From positions 1 through 64,000 of the forward strand of contig QANT01001444.1 in the NCBI GenBank assembly GCA_003254885.1: a stretch of 64,000 nt of DNA. Direction: 5' to 3'. The notes under the pieces are model-generated. The model did not search any database. It worked only from the letters and a program-made list of their open reading frames with translations, and had not been told where the DNA came from. A program made the position numbers and the translations under genes. Positions 1-14,300 of the stretch are shown in pieces; the stretch's first letter is position 1; each line of letters opens with the position of its first letter. The stretch comes from Purshia tridentata (Eukaryota; Streptophyta; Magnoliopsida; Rosales; Rosaceae).

Positions 1-400
1 TTAAAAAATTTTTAAATTTTTTATTTTTCGTCCAATTCATTGCGCTTTTGATCATATATATTATAAATTATTACAATTTTAGTCATGCACTTTACATAGA
101 GTTCGTGATTCAACAACAAATTTAATAAATTTATGAACGCAAATACTAACATATTTTTAAATTACAACAAGTTATAAAATGCATGACCAAAATCAAAATA
201 ATAGAAATTATAAAGACCAAACTGAAACTTGACCAAAACTACAAATAAGGGTGTGCAAAAACTAGCCGAATTGCCTAAACCACAAAAAACAAGTTTGGTT
301 TGATTTGATCAATGAAAAAGTCAAAAAGTCAAACCAAATTGTTATAATCGATTTGGTAGCGGTTTGAAATTTATACAAATCGGTAACAACATGACCGTTC

Positions 401-435
<35 letters not shown>

Positions 436-2094
436 ATATGTTGTATATTGTGATTGGACTTTCATATTTGATATATAATTGTCATATTGATGTTATTGCA
501 TGTTTTATTATTTTATTAGTGTAGAATGTGAATTTGAATGTTTTAGTGAAGTTATTTTAAATTTAATAATTAATTATTTGATTAGTGCTAGTTGAATTTA
601 AAGTTTTTTTTGTACATATAAATTCTTAACCAAATCAGTTATGAGTGAGTTTAGTTTGGTTCAATTTATAAATTATTTTTTTGTCAAACTAGACCGAATG
701 AAAGCGTTAAAATTTATTGGCAATAATAAGTTAATACATATCGTTATATCTTATTTGAACAAATTTATCAACTTAATATATATTAACTTGTAAATGACTA
801 ATAAATGACTTGTAATAACGAATGAATAATTATAACAAACATTTTACCTATTGACTTGTAAGGAATAATTATTGAACAAATATAACAAAGAAGGTATCAA
901 TATGGCCCATTACTTACAGGGCTTGGCTGGTTGGCAAGGCCTAATTGTATTCCTTTTTGGGTCATGTTTTGGTTCTTTAGCCTTGTTCTAAACAACACCT
1001 ACAAGGCCCTATCCATTAATAACTTTGTTTGTGGGCCAGACCCACCAATACTGTTGTGGGCTGCACTTGCACCCAAACCCATTAATATCTAGTTTTAACA
1101 ACAATATTACCTCTGTTGGCAATGACTAGAAAGAAGAACAAAGACATAAAATTATTTATTTAAATTATAAAAAAAAAGAAATAAAAAGCTAAAATGTTAG
1201 AATTCAAACTATGATCTCTCTAATATTGTAAAATGTAATATCACTACCATAGCTAGTCTGTACGAAGGCAAGGCTTTATCTCCATTTTTTTTAAAAACCT
1301 TTTGAAGCTTAGTTTAAAAGCAATGAAGAAAATCATTTTTTAAAAGTTGGGTTAAGAATGATGAGCAAATTAATCTGCTATACTTTTATTCATAATTATA
1401 AATGGAAAGTACATAATAAATGTCATTGGTCCATATGCAGATTGATCCACATTTACCAATTTGGCATGTGATGAAAATTATTCAATTGTCTAAGACCAAA
1501 AAAAAGAAGAAGAAGAAAGTTATTAAATTTTTGATCGACCATCACCAATCAATGCCCATACCTTTAGACCATGGACTCTGAATTAATAATTTACAGTAAA
1601 TACTAGTTTTATTAATGCAAGTTATGGAAGTGTTATTTTTTTTCATGTTGGGATATCTGGTGTGGACATCTCACACCTGGTCACCATCTTCATCACAGTC
1701 CAAAATTAATTAATGACAGATAGGGCCCGGCTAAAATCATAGCCAATGGAGACCACATTCACACATTAATGCCATGAATCAAGTAACCAGCCCATGTAAA
1801 TGACAATATTACCCTTGGTTTTTGTACCCCTAAAGCGCAGGCTAGAGTCCAAAAACTAAGAACGAAAGGGACTAGTCGGGGATTCATGACCCCATGGACC
1901 TGTCCTCTCTGGTCAAACACTGGTCAAACTAACTCTGTCACATATATCATATATGGTACCCCCCATACACTAGCTGGGACGATTAATTTGCTGACGTGGC
2001 CGTAAATATAAATGGACATATTATTCTGAAAAGACGAAATTGACATCTGTATTTTCCATAAAGAACAAAACTGACCTCTTTTATTATATGAAAC
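1..2094. other. AT-rich intergenic DNA
   Basis: No supported gene. It holds a (TA)n microsatellite at about 401-431. A stretch at about 245-715 has short imperfect inverted copies of the words AACCAAA and TTTGGTT, typical of small degenerate plant repeats, but its ends cannot be defined. The rest is AT-rich and featureless. Confidence 0.6.
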
Positions 2095-2481
2095 CAGGGC
2101 CGGTCCTGACTTTTGAAAGGCCTATGGGCGAAAATTTAAATTGGGCCCCTAAATTTAGTTGTACGAAAAAAAATTTCTACCAAAATGTCTAAAGGTAGCA
2201 TCCAAAGGAAAGTTGAGATTATACTCTCTTATGGGACCTTTTTCTACCAAAATATCTTTTGTTTTGCTATCAATGTTATCCCAATTTCTTGGATCATAGA
2301 TGTCCAAAGAATGAGGTGCTGGTTGCTGAATTTCATTACTTATTGGAAGCATTCATACGATTTTCATTTTCACCCAAAGCATTGACCTCCTCATTAAGTT
2401 GATTTTCATCATTTTCAGTTTCTCTTAATTCTTCTAAATTACTTGTTTCAGTTATTTGCTGTGATTCTAATTCATTACTTA

Positions 2482-2700
2482 AACCTTCAGCTGAATTTTC
2501 ACTTGCTTTCTTAGAAATAAATTTTTCAAGAGCTCCTCCTTGAGATTTTGTTAATTCTTCAATTCTTTTTCTCTTAGTCCAACAGGCAGCAGACATGGCC
2601 CTAAACCTTCAACTAAATTTTCACTTGCTTTCTTAGAAATAAAATTTTTAAGAGCTCCTCTTTGAGATTTTGTTAATTCTTCAATTCTTTTTCTCTTTTT
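2482..2700 (-). repeat. Imperfect tandem duplication of about 125 bp inside the hAT remnant
   Basis: Two copies (about 2482-2576 and 2607-2701) of the segment encoding KRKRIEELTKSQ-GAL--FISKKASEN lie in tandem with several substitutions. The N-terminal transposase segment was therefore duplicated after or during inactivation. Confidence 0.7.
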
Positions 2701-3110
2701 TCTTTTTTCACTTCCAGACAAATGTTTTTTAGATAACATGTTTATGAATTTTGCTTATGCTAGAAAAACACACAATGAAACATTGACAAAAACAAGGAAA
2801 TTCCAAGAAGTATGACTAACAGCAATCACAAAAAAAGTCTAAAGAAAGGGTGAGTAAAAGAACAACAACACCTGAATTTCTTGTATCCAGATTCCAGCTC
2901 CTTTAATTGAATTTGATTATTTGAAGATCGAATTCCTTAAATTCCTCTGTGCTTAAGATTTTCCCCAATCCCTACTGAAAGTGTTCACTGCTCAATTGCA
3001 CATTGCTTGCTCTAAAGAAAAAATAGAAGGCGTAAAATCAAAAGCCTTTTTCCTTATCCAGATGAAATTATTTCTCTTGGCTTTTGCCTTCACGCCTTCT
3101 GCCATTCCTT

Positions 3111-3267
3111 AGTCAGTGAATCCAATAATTCATTAATCCTCTCCCTTTGGTTTCTGCGAATGCCAAGAGTTTCCTTCCCTGGAGACTATAGTCAGTGAAT
3201 CCAATAATTCATTAATCCTCTCCTTTTGGTCTCTGCGAATGCCAAGAGTTTCCTTCCCTGGAGACTG
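3111..3267. repeat. Two tandem copies of a 79-bp unit inside the hAT remnant
   Basis: The unit starting AGTCAGTGAATCCAATAATT occurs at 3111-3189 and again at 3190-3267 with only a few differences. The copies abut exactly, so this looks like a recent local duplication in the 5' (minus-strand) untranslated part of the hAT element. Confidence 0.85.
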
Positions 3268-3563
3268 AAATCAGATCCCCAATCCCACTTCCCCAAAACA
3301 GCTGAACCAACTTATTCTTTAGTCTTTTACTTTACGCCACTTTCCTAATTACTAATCTTTCTTTTTATTATTATTTTTTCTTTTGAGTCTCTGTTGTTGG
3401 GCCCTAAAATAGATAAAGGGCCAGCAATATTAATATTTTTTTTTTCCTTTACAGCATAATTATTTTTTGATATATTAATATATATATATAGTATAAATTT
3501 GTAGCCCCTTTGAAGATGGGCCCTAGGCCGTCGCACCCGTGCACCCCTTCAGGGCCGGCCCTG

Positions 3564-6320
3564 CTTCTACGGTTCCACTACACCTTCCCAAAGAGGAAAA
3601 GTCAAGAGTAAGGTATGTATTCTTCAGGGTCAATATCGTGTTGCCAACTACCATGACCAACTATATATGTACGATGCATGAAATTACGGGAAATTGATTT
3701 GACATTGCGATGCCACAGAGATAAAAGGAAAAATAAAAAGAGAAAAAATCTCCATGGGGCATTGGGGCATTGGACACCACGACAAAATTGGAGTTCTTTC
3801 GCCTCTGCTGTCTGTCCTTTTTTTTTGTTTTTTTTAACTCTACTTACATTTTTTAATTTATATTTTTCAACGACCTTATATGTTATTATTTTCATATTAT
3901 AATACAAATTTATGATCAAAATTATTTATTTTTCTCTAATTATAAAAATTATTTCTTTAAAAAGTAAATTAAAATGAAAATTATTTGATAATGCAACAAA
4001 TAAATAAATATTTTAGTAATTATTTAATTTATCGTTAATTTATTCGTAATAATTATATGATTAAACGATTTTTAATTTGATTAATTTTTTATATATATAA
4101 TTTTTAAATAATGATTTAAAATATAAACAATTCTAATTATAAAAATATAAATATTAAAATAAAAAGTTGATGAAAATGATTTTTCCAAAGAAAATAGATA
4201 GTATTTCTCTTTTTTTATTAAAAAGAAAAGTAAGCCTCCACACTCGGACACCCTGTAATTCTTCACACAATTTTTATTTTATTTTATAAATTATACATAC
4301 TCATTACTCAGTTAATTAGCTTATAGTTGTACTAGAATGGTCTATGTTTAATTTATTAATTAGGTTATGGACCTTATGGTGAAGGTTGTAGGCTTGTAAC
4401 AGTAGCAGCGTTGGTTAATTCCATCATTTTCAACTTTATCCAACTGATACTCTTAGCCACATCCTTCAATTTGTCTCTTGTAATAATGAGATCATGCAAG
4501 ATTAGCAGAGTTGGAATTTGGAATAAGATAAGATGGAAATTGGGTTAATAAACAATTTCATATTTTTTATGTCTGCTGTCAATCAAACTCAAACAGGGAC
4601 AACATGTCATGCTGATCTGATCATCTCATCTGTTTCACTTTGGGTTGGCTCTGTTCCATCTTGTCAAAGTATGCCTGTGGGACTCTGACTCTCTTAAATA
4701 AGCACGGTGAAAAATGGTAATGTCGTTTTTTTTATAAATTATGTTTTGGTTTTTATTTTTTATTTTATTATCATTTATTTAATTATTATAATGATCGGTC
4801 AAGCCAATTTTATCTGACTTTGGAATCTCCTTATTTGCTTTGTCTTTTGAATAAATAAGAGATCGCATAATTTCTATAATCTTCATCATTTTTTCTTAAA
4901 ATATTATATTAATAATATCCACTTATCTTATAATATGTAAATTAATTAAACATTATTATAGTTATACAAACTAATTCACTTATTTTTAAAACATTATACC
5001 ATAAAAACACTGCACCGCATATATTCACTACTTAAAACCCTTTAAAATGATTCAAAGGCTGAATGAGTATCAATGTCAGCGCCACGAACATCACCCTTTA
5101 TTCTTTGTTTAACTCGTAGGACAAGCACAAACCCATTTAACTTGTTCTTATTTTTATTCTTGGCTTGCTTTTATTAGTTATTAACTTTTTTTCTATCGAT
5201 ATGACTTTTCCATGAAATATATATTAATATAACTTTATTGGTAGCTAGTAAACTTAAAAGGCGCCATAATTAAGGTGATTCAAAGTCTTCCCTTAAAAAA
5301 AAGATTCAAAGTCACGGAATGGGAATGGATTCAAAGCGATGTAATATCTTGACCTGAGAGATTGGTATGGTATGTGTTCGAGTTGCACATAATTAATTAA
5401 AAACTGATTCGCACGTGATTAATGCAATACCATTAAGGCATTGGCATTATTTACATTGCGCACCTTCATGCGCGTATATGCAGTCAACTTATGAGTCGTG
5501 GCCTCCCTCAAGTCCATTAATGAACATTACACCTTCTATTACGTTTCAATGGTTACTTTTGTATTATTTAATTTAACATAAAATTTGATTTGTATGAAAT
5601 AAAAGAAATAGGTAGACATTAATGTGATTTAGGGAAATGTAAGAGATGTTAACGAAAATTAAAGCATGATTAAAGGGTATAAGACAGATTTTTATTCCTT
5701 ATATTTCGGTTGATCAAGATTATTTAGAAAGTTTAAAAAGACATTAATGACGGTAACAACCTTTCATATTCGGTCATTACCTACTCAATTACAAATAGCG
5801 AGTTTCCAGTTTCCTCCAAGCCAAGCCAAGCCAAGCTAAGCCAAATAGGAGCAGAGCCCAAGAGTTGTAAAAGGTAACTTTTTTCCTTCACAAAAAATTC
5901 ACAGAGACTACAGAAACTGAGTAGGGCCCACAACCTCCACCCAATTACAAAAAAAAAAGAAAAAGAAAGTACAACATCCTACTCCCACAGTGGGCCAATA
6001 AACCCACGATTCCACATGAACAGCAACAACACCATCTCTCTCTCTCCAAGCCTCCTAGACCGTAGCGGAAACTTACCTTTCAAGGCCTGTCTCTCCCCTT
6101 CTCTCTGAGATTTTTATTTTCTGATGCTCAGGCATTTTCCCACTCCTTAAGCGTAACGCCCTCCTCTAGACCTCTCTCTCTCTCTCTCTCTCTCTTATTT
6201 CTCCCACTTCTACTTTACTCTCTCTCAATCTATCTGCGTGGGGCGTGATGTTCATAGTGGCACTGATATCATTATTGGGTTAGGAGATTGCTAGAATAGA
6301 AACAAGAGAGAGAGAGAGAG
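3564..6320. other. Intergenic DNA and 5' leader of the next gene
   Basis: No supported gene. A short direct repeat of CCAAG lies at about 5818-5840. From about 6030 to 6320 the sequence is rich in CT runs, with (CT)n at 6171-6194 and (GA)n just before the ATG at 6321, typical of a plant 5' untranslated leader. Confidence 0.5.
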
Positions 6321-9011
6321 ATGGGTTCGTGTGTATCGGTTCATAGAGACTCGGACTCGGCAATGAAACTCAGACTGTCGTTTGGGTCCAAAACCGTTGA
6401 CAAGCTCGTCGTGATTCCAACGTCACCAGTCAAGGAGGATAAACCCACCAATGGAATTGGAAATGGGGATTGTCCGATGATCAACCAACTTCCTCTTAAA
6501 TCTCACTGGTCGCCTTCTCGCTTCACCACCACAAATTTCAGAGACTGCGGTACAAATTCTTTAATTCAACACCCTTGTTTTTAGTCCTTTTCCGGCCAAA
6601 CAATTAATTAAAATACCTTTTTTGCGTCTTTTTTTTAACTTTTAAAAGTCTTATATATTTAGTTTATGAATTATATGAGTCAGATAAATTCGTTTGCAGC
6701 CATCAAAATTCAAACATGTGTGTGTTTTTAATCTTTTGGTTTATATATTTTACCAAATATGTTACATTTGGCGTGCTTGCCTTTTTCATTTGTTAGGAGA
6801 TGTATGAAAGCTTTTGTTTGTGATAATTTTATCTGCTTGTCAATTGTCACTTGTGCTTCAAATTCGCTCCTTGTATATTCAATATGTATATCTATATATT
6901 AGTTTATTTATTACGTAAATTTCGTTTTCTTACGATTTATTATAGTTGTTAGAAGTCGCTTTATACAATTATTACACCATCTCTTTGCCTTTTTGAGCAC
7001 GATTCTAGTTCTTTGAAGATCCGTTTTTTTTTTTGCAGGTTGTTGTGCATTTACTTGTGCCATGTACATTGAATTTGGATATTTTATCCTTGGATTTCGT
7101 GTTGTCATATAATGACTGATATTTTGTTTTGTTATGCATTTTTGCGTGATTTTTAAAAAAGTTATAATTTGGGTTGTTTTAGAACGACCAATTTAATAGA
7201 AAGTGTAATATAGGTCGTATTTGTTGGCCTCTCTTTGTTATGGTGGAATATGGGATGAGATATGCTAGGATGGTTATGAACTGGGTTGTCCATTATTTAT
7301 GGAGAATGGAACTGGTGTGAGTTGGATTACGTAATTTTTCCTTCTTCCTCCCATTAATTGGTGAATCTACTTGTGAAGTTTAGATCATTTCATTTTTTGG
7401 GTATAAAAAACCAAGCTTGCAGTTAAATTTTGTGTGCCACATGGTGGATGTAACAAAAGTTGAAGCAGAGACTTTTGGTGGATGCTTTTTTTAATGTCGG
7501 CTTAGTGTGAACATTAGATTTAGAAGCCTAGATTTTCCCAGAGTTATATCAAATATTGGTGAAAGTCACTGTCCTATGCTTTCAGCTAAGCTTGAGACTT
7601 TCTGTATGTGCACTTAGTTACTCCAACGAGGATTAGATTGTACTTAAGATAGATGATTTGTTTTTGATTGTGGTCCCGCTTTCAATTAATTTGAAAATGA
7701 TGCATATTCATCGGTCCATCAATTAAATGCATCTTGTGATTCTTAATGTTAAGGATCAAATCTATACCCAAACTCTAGGTGATGGATGGACCACATTTGG
7801 AAGGTCTACTGTTTTTTAATGGGTTGTATAAAGAGAAGCAGAGGTAGGCTGTACTTTAAACTTTTTTTAATTACCGACTGATCATTATCATGAAACAATA
7901 AAACATTTAAGGGAATACCAAGAGATATTAAACAGTAACTGCTTGATCCTATAGTTTCATTCATGGTTGCTAATCGACCCCTGCCTCATGTGTGGTATTT
8001 CTAGCTTGCTAGTGAAAATAGCACTGATTATAATCGATTTGTCCAAATATGATTTGTTAGATATTGTTATTTAAAGTCATGCACTTGGCATGGTGCACCT
8101 AATTGCTTCTGCTCCAACTTGGGCACTTGGCTACATCTATTTACTAGTTCTGTATACTGGTATTTATCAGATGGATGGTTAAGGCTTCTATTAGATTGCT
8201 GCTGTATTACTTTATTTTGTTGAAACTCAAGTTACTTGCGACTCTTTAATGTATAAAGTTAACCCATTTGTTCTCTAGCAGGTAGTAGAGAGGATGCCTT
8301 TTTTGATTCCCAGCCATGGTTGGAGTCCGATTGTGAAGATGACTTTTACAGTGTCAATGGTGGTAAGATCCTAGTTAAATGCTTTGAGCCACATAAGTTT
8401 TTACTGCAAGCTTATAACTTTTAACCTTTCTTCCCTTCTGGGCGTTTGTTGGCTAAGCTTGTGCCACAGGGAGCATAGAATGCAGAAAAGTTCCTATTTA
8501 CATCATTTCATACCATTGTTGTTGGCCCTTATTCAACTTTTTGCGTCTTGTAATGGCTTCTCATGCAGACTTTACGCCATCTCGTGGCAACACCCCCGTC
8601 CATCACAGCTTCGCCATTGGTTCCTCTCGAGTCAACAAAACTCCTCTTTCTATTCCTGCTCCATCTCCAAATAAAAAGAAACTAGTTGACCTTTTTCGAG
8701 AAAGCTTAAGAGACGGCGAAGATGTTGATGAAGACAATTCCGCAGCCAACCAGAGCATGGGCTATGGAAAGGCGGAAGTAAAGCCAACCACACCTAACCT
8801 TCCCCCAAAATCAGTCAATGGTAGCACTCCTTATATTTCTGGAGTTAATTCTGTCTGTAGTAGCGAAAGGACAGTGGATGGAGATGTTCTGACTGAGAAG
8901 GAGAAACCAATAAGGTCTGTGCAATGCTGCCTTCCTAGCTTAGTTTCTTATCGTAGCTCTAGTCAGAGGAAGAAGATGAGCCCGACCATTGCTGTAATTG
9001 ATAAAGCTTGA
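6321..9011 (+). CDS. At3g27210-like N-myristoylated protein of unknown function
   Basis: Three exons: 6321-6549, 8282-8362, 8569-9011, giving 250 residues. The protein starts MGSCVSVHR, a strong N-myristoylation signal with a nearby cysteine that could be palmitoylated, so it is probably tethered to the plasma membrane. The middle has the acidic, aromatic block REDAFFDSQPWLESDCEDDF, which marks the 'uncharacterized protein At3g27210' family. After it comes a basic, serine/proline-rich tail with KKKLVDLFRESL. There is no enzymatic domain. All junctions are GT-AG and the first intron is long (1.7 kb). The start is the first ATG after a CT/GA-rich leader. The biochemical role is unknown; only membrane attachment can be inferred. 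Confidence 0.88.
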
Positions 9012-11328
9012 ATCTACTGATACCTTAATACAATGTAAATGGAAGAAGCCTGCCATGAACTTTCCAAGTTGTTAAGTACTTGGGCCTCGATATTTTGTAA
9101 AGTCCCAGAAATCCCTTTGTTGAAATTAAGAATGTTGGGATATGGAGGGAATGTAAAGAGTGACAGGGGAGGCAGATATCCTATGAGAAATTACTATTAT
9201 TGCAGTCAATCTCGAGTTAATTTCTTTTCAACCGGGAGTTGACTCGGCTATCAACTCAAAATCTCTCATTGCTTATACTACTATATGTGAAGTAGAATTC
9301 CATGGCAAAAGTTCTTGATTTTTCTGTTTTTTAAGAGAGATAAATCTTCTGTTTATGTTTTTATAATTTACTTGTATTTTTATTCAAATTTATACATTTT
9401 TTATAATATTGAACAAGTGATAAGTTCATGCATCTTCTAATCTCGTTTGCTGTTATTGGGCCCATGTCAGGTCATATAAGAAACAGCCTCCTCCGAGCTC
9501 CTTATGGGCCGAAGCCTATAAAATGACTAGCCTGGTATTATTGGAGGGTGGGGTTGGGCTCCTCTTTCTTTCTTTTTGTTTGTTTCCTTCCAGGAGATAT
9601 CATATTTATTATTTGATATTTTCTTCCCAATATTCCATCAGCTACAGAAATTGGCAGAGACTCAGAGTATACTGAGTTGGCTTTAATTCTGATTCTTAAG
9701 CAATAAGCATCCACCACCCACTAATGTCAACTGACTCAATGTGAAAAGGAGAATTTTTTTCTTGGCCATGAATGTGAAAAGAATAATTAATTTGTCAAAA
9801 AATCCCCACTCCCACTCGATGAAAGCACTACGTGTAGTCGTGTGGGTTCCTTACTACCTTTTGGCTCATCCGCGTACGACTCTTTGCAATTATTAAATAT
9901 ATTCTCCCTATCCAAGGCACCCTCCCTTGCATTATGATGATATATATATTTGAATTAATCGTTTCGTTTGTATTGCTGTTGGTGTTTTGCAGAGGCATTG
10001 ATGGGGTACTGTATGGTGTTGGAATGGGTGGGGCTCATGCTCATTGCTGATCATTTGCTCATTCCAGCATGGGAAGTCTCAATGAGACAAGTGATGTGTT
10101 CACACATAATGATATATATTGGTACACAACTGCTTTATTCCATAATGTAATTTATACTCCAGCTTCATTATAATTTATATGCAATTTAAAAAGAGAGCTA
10201 AATGCAGCTAAAGTCAAATATATAAATGCCACGTTATATCTTATAAACCTAAAAAAAAAAAAATAGCAAATAAAACTCTAATATCATTCATATTAGAAAA
10301 TTACCAAACTTTAAAATTTTACATTATTAAAAAAGTTAAGAATGTATATTAAGCTTTTACGTATGAATGTATAGATACCCATGTGTTGAACAAGAGATTT
10401 GATCAACATCACTATCATCGTGATGTTAAATCTCTGAAAATCGATTGTCATGGATTTCAAACAAATAAAAAAGTTATAAGTTTTACAGGCTACTAATAGC
10501 GTCATCAGTTGATTCATACTCATACATTATTACATTAGACGATTTAGACCCACCACCGCTAATCCCTTATCTCATGGGATGCGCTGAAAACATGATATAT
10601 TCCCATAATCCCCATATAAATTGTTACACAGCCTAGCATATATGGCATTCAACATATAGTGCATGCTAGCTAGCTAGCTTCTATGAATTTTCCATTTATG
10701 TCTACAGATCCAAAACTTGGTTGGTCAACCCAATATAAATGCCGTTCTTGAATTACAATTCTTGGTTTAAAAATATTTAAAAAAAAGTTTGCGTTGGGCA
10801 GCAATTAACTTAAGCCACATGCATTCACATGAATACCAGCTGACTCGATCGATCATCTGAGTTGCGTTCTGCAAGTACTCAATGTAATTACTTATAATCA
10901 CGATTTGTTAAACCGTAAACGTAATTCCTATGTTTTTAGATTCATTACCAACATGATCGTAATGTGGAGCCCACATTTGTCTTCCTTATATATATATATA
11001 CACACGCAAAGATAAAAAAGAAAGAAAAATGGTTGATCCTAATCTTTATGTAGACCCTGCAGAGACACAGTTGAGATGGTCTATCCCAAATTCTCTCTCC
11101 AGTATTTCCATTTCCAAATATACGAATACGATCAGTTGGTTGATGATAAGAAAGAAAGAAAGACCGAGAGGGACCCACACCCACATTCCCTATTCGTCAT
11201 CACTGAAAAGAACGTGAAAAGCCCCCCACTTTAAGCCAAAAATTAAACAGAGAGTAGAGACCCCAATTGCAAGTAAGAAAAGAAAACAATTGAATTGGTT
11301 TGTGTCTCTTTCTCTCTTTATCTCCAAC
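9012..11328. other. Intergenic DNA, 3' region of the At3g27210-like gene and lipase upstream region
   Basis: No supported gene. It includes the 3' untranslated region of the upstream gene, AT-rich spacer and GA-rich sequence before the lipase promoter. A short imperfect hairpin at about 10017-10069 was considered and rejected as a microRNA. Confidence 0.5.
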
Positions 11329-11335
11329 TATATAA
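11329..11335 (+). promoter_or_regulatory. TATA box of the lipase gene
   Basis: TATATAA lies 37-43 bases before the lipase ATG. Transcription would start close to 11360, leaving a very short leader of about 10-15 bases. The placement is by motif and distance only. Confidence 0.5.
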
Positions 11336-11371
11336 AGCCTCGTCAATCAAGGAACACAGTTAGCACACCAT

Positions 11372-14300
11372 ATGGCTCTCCCTGCTGGCCATTCTGGGTT
11401 GGCTGCAACATACAGCTTCTGCTTCTGCTTCCTAGTCTTCATGGTCGCACCTCATCCAGCATATGCCTCCACCCGTGGTTCCATATTTGGCCATCCCAAA
11501 AATAGTGTTGTGGCTGATCCCTCAACGGTTGGTGTATGTGCGTCCTCGGTGTCTGTATATGGCTACAAATGCCAGGAGCTTCAAGTAAGAACAGCTGAGC
11601 TGAACCCAATAATATTATTGCAGATAAGCATCGAATTATATAAAACGTGTGCATATATGTGTTGTTGTTCAGGTGACAACAGCAGATGGTTATATACTGA
11701 GCGTGCAAAGAATCCCAGAAGGTCGTAGTAATGGTGGTGCTGGGAATAACATGAGGCCTCCTGTCTTAATTCAACACGGTGTCCTTGTGGTATGTCTTTC
11801 TTTATCATATATCATTTTCATTAAACCGAATGTTTCGGGTGTGAACCTGGCCTAGTGGCCTCTGCATCTACTCATCACCATGTTTGACAATACAATAGCT
11901 TTTTCTTCCGCGTCAGTGCCATATGTTAATTAAAGGTGGTAACTTTTTCTGTGCCACGTTAATATTATGGTGCCAAAGTTGCTTTCATCATTCTGGTCAA
12001 AAGGGTTAATGGACGGGAGGCAAAGTGATTAACATGTGCCATGTATTGGCATTATATAATAATGGTCTATGCTAAAGACTTAAAAGTTCACTTTGGTTAG
12101 CGTCATTCATGCGTTTAAAGCAGTTGATTTAAGCACTTTGGGCCAAATCTGCTGATAAAAGCCAGTAACAAACTAGGCATATTACAAAAGTGGATGCTAC
12201 AACTGCGCTAGCTCCTGTAGAAATGACTCCAGAGACCAGACAGCAAAATGGTTGCTATAAAACTATAAAAGTCTCTTTCCATGTTCAGACTTAATTTAAT
12301 TACTAGCAATTTAGATTAATTAAGTATGCTGTTAATTAATATATATTGTATATCAGTCGTACATAAGTTGACCATAAGCTATATCTCCCAAGTAGCCGTT
12401 ACATCCGAAAAGTGAATATATATACATAGATATATAGTATTACGCAAGCATGTATACTGAAATAAATTAAAACCGTCCAAAACATGCATAGTACTTCAAT
12501 CAAAAGCATATAATAGGATGCTTTTTCCAACTCACCTTTGACCTTTTTTTTTCGCCTAATTAAGTAATAATTAGTTTGAGTGTCAACGAGCAAGAATGAA
12601 ACAGAGTAAACTTTCTATTATATAAGTATACTGCAGAGTACAGGCTATCCAAATTGGACATACGAATGTACGTATTCAGATGGTTGATCAACGCCAAAAA
12701 TGGGTTCATTCCCAATGCCAAAAATTACAATTAAATTATCAAGACTTAGACTGGCCTGTCCGAAAATACATGCACCGCTTCAGGCATAATTCCATGGGTG
12801 CAGAATTCAAGATTTCCTTCTCTGTTGTCTCGATTTTGGGCGTCAAAAACAGAGACAAAAACATATGGCTAGTGAAAATGGCATTTCTTAGTCTTTCTGA
12901 CTGAGGGGTTTCTATATTGTGTGTGTGGCTGCAGGATGGAGTCACCTGGTTCTTAAATTCTCCGGATAGAAATCTACCTATGATTCTGGCTGATAATGGG
13001 TTTGATGTGTGGATTGCTAACACCAGAGGGACCAGGTTTAGCCGACAACATACCTCCATGGACCCCAGCAATCCGGTTCATTCTTATACTATACTATATT
13101 CTCACTTCTGCTTTACATTAAGCTCTTCCTCTAATTAATTAAGTACGTGTTTTTTTGTGTGTTTGTACATTAGTGAGTATGCTATAGTATGTTTAATGCA
13201 TTACTTCTGATCATTTGGAACATTATATCATTTCAGAAATTTTGGAATTGGTCTTGGGATGAACTGGTGACCTTCGACCTACCAGCTGTTTTTGATTTTG
13301 TGTATGGCAAAACAAGGCAGAAGATCAATTATGTGGGCCATTCCCTGGTGAGAATCAATTTATCAGTTTTTTTTTTTTTTTTTTCAATAAATGTACACAT
13401 CTCATGCCCTGTTAATCTTCAAATCAAAGACATTAAACTTTTGCGTTTTGGTTGCCAAAACTGGTACGCAGAAACATAAAGATAATTAATATATAGTTGT
13501 TTGGATTGGCAGGGGACTTTGATAGCATTGGCATCGTTCTCAGAAGGTAAACTGTTGGAGCAGCTGAAATCAGCAGCCATGTTGAGCCCCATTGCTTATT
13601 TGAGCCACATGAACACTGCACTTGGCGTGGTTGCTGCCAGATCCTTTGTTGGTGAGGTACTACTTCACCTCCCCGAACCTACTTTTGGACAAATTAATGT
13701 TTGTTATAACTTATAACACGTGACATGGTGACATAGTCTTTTTAACTCACACGAAATTATAATTTGTGAACAATCACTAACGGTAAGACTAATTATTAAA
13801 CCTTTGATTTTGGTTACAGATGACTACACTGTTCGGTCTTGCGGAGTTCAACCCAACAGGGTACGAACCAACCAGGAAATAATTAATTAACCTATTTGTT
13901 TTAGCCCTGAAAATAATTAATTAGTCTCATTTTAGGTTTCTGATAACTAATTATTAATCCACAGGGAGCCTGTGGCTCAATTTCTCAACGCTCTGTGTGC
14001 CTATCCTGGGGTTGACTGCTATGACTTATTACAAGCACTTACTGGTATAACTAGTACTCTTTTCTCGACCAATATCTTTAATTATTCATCATTATTATTA
14101 ACTTTCAGCAGGCAGACTTAAACAAATTATCATATTTACAGTATATAACTAACTATTCCATAAATTAAAGGCAAAAACTGCTGTCTCAATTCTTCCACTA
14201 TTGATCTCTTCTTGAAGAATGAGCCTCAGTCAACATCAACCAAGAACATGGTGCACTTAGCTCAAAGTAAGTAGTAGTCTCTTTATCAAACTTAATTAAA

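Larger units (their letters stand above)
2095..3563 (-). mobile_element. Deleted hAT DNA transposon, about 1.47 kb
   Basis: Both ends carry the near-palindromic terminal motif CAGGGCCGGYCCTG (2095-2108 and 3550-3563), seen in plant hAT elements. On the minus strand, pieces between about 2739 and 2155 translate to the start of a hAT transposase of the zinc-finger MYM/TTF type. A lysine-rich head includes KRKRIEELTKSQ, and a later stretch reads DPRNWDNID...KDILVEKGP, the usual lead into the TTF zinc finger. The DUF4371 and C-terminal dimerisation regions are missing, so the element is a non-autonomous deletion derivative. Two tandem duplications lie inside it. The flanking 8-mers (tatgaaac and cttctacg) do not match, so no target-site duplication can be claimed. 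Confidence 0.75.

Noticed and set aside
3602-3919. 105-residue minus-strand open frame and its plus-strand partner
   Set aside because: Low-complexity lysine/phenylalanine-rich translation of an AT-rich region; no homologous motif.
6171-6194. (CT)n run as an independent regulatory repeat
   Set aside because: CT-rich leaders are common before plant start codons; nothing specific can be claimed.
10017-10069. Short imperfect hairpin (GTTGGAATGGGT with GCTCATTCCAGC) as a microRNA precursor
   Set aside because: About 14 paired bases including several G-U pairs, and no match to a plant microRNA family that I know. The stem is too short and irregular without small-RNA data.
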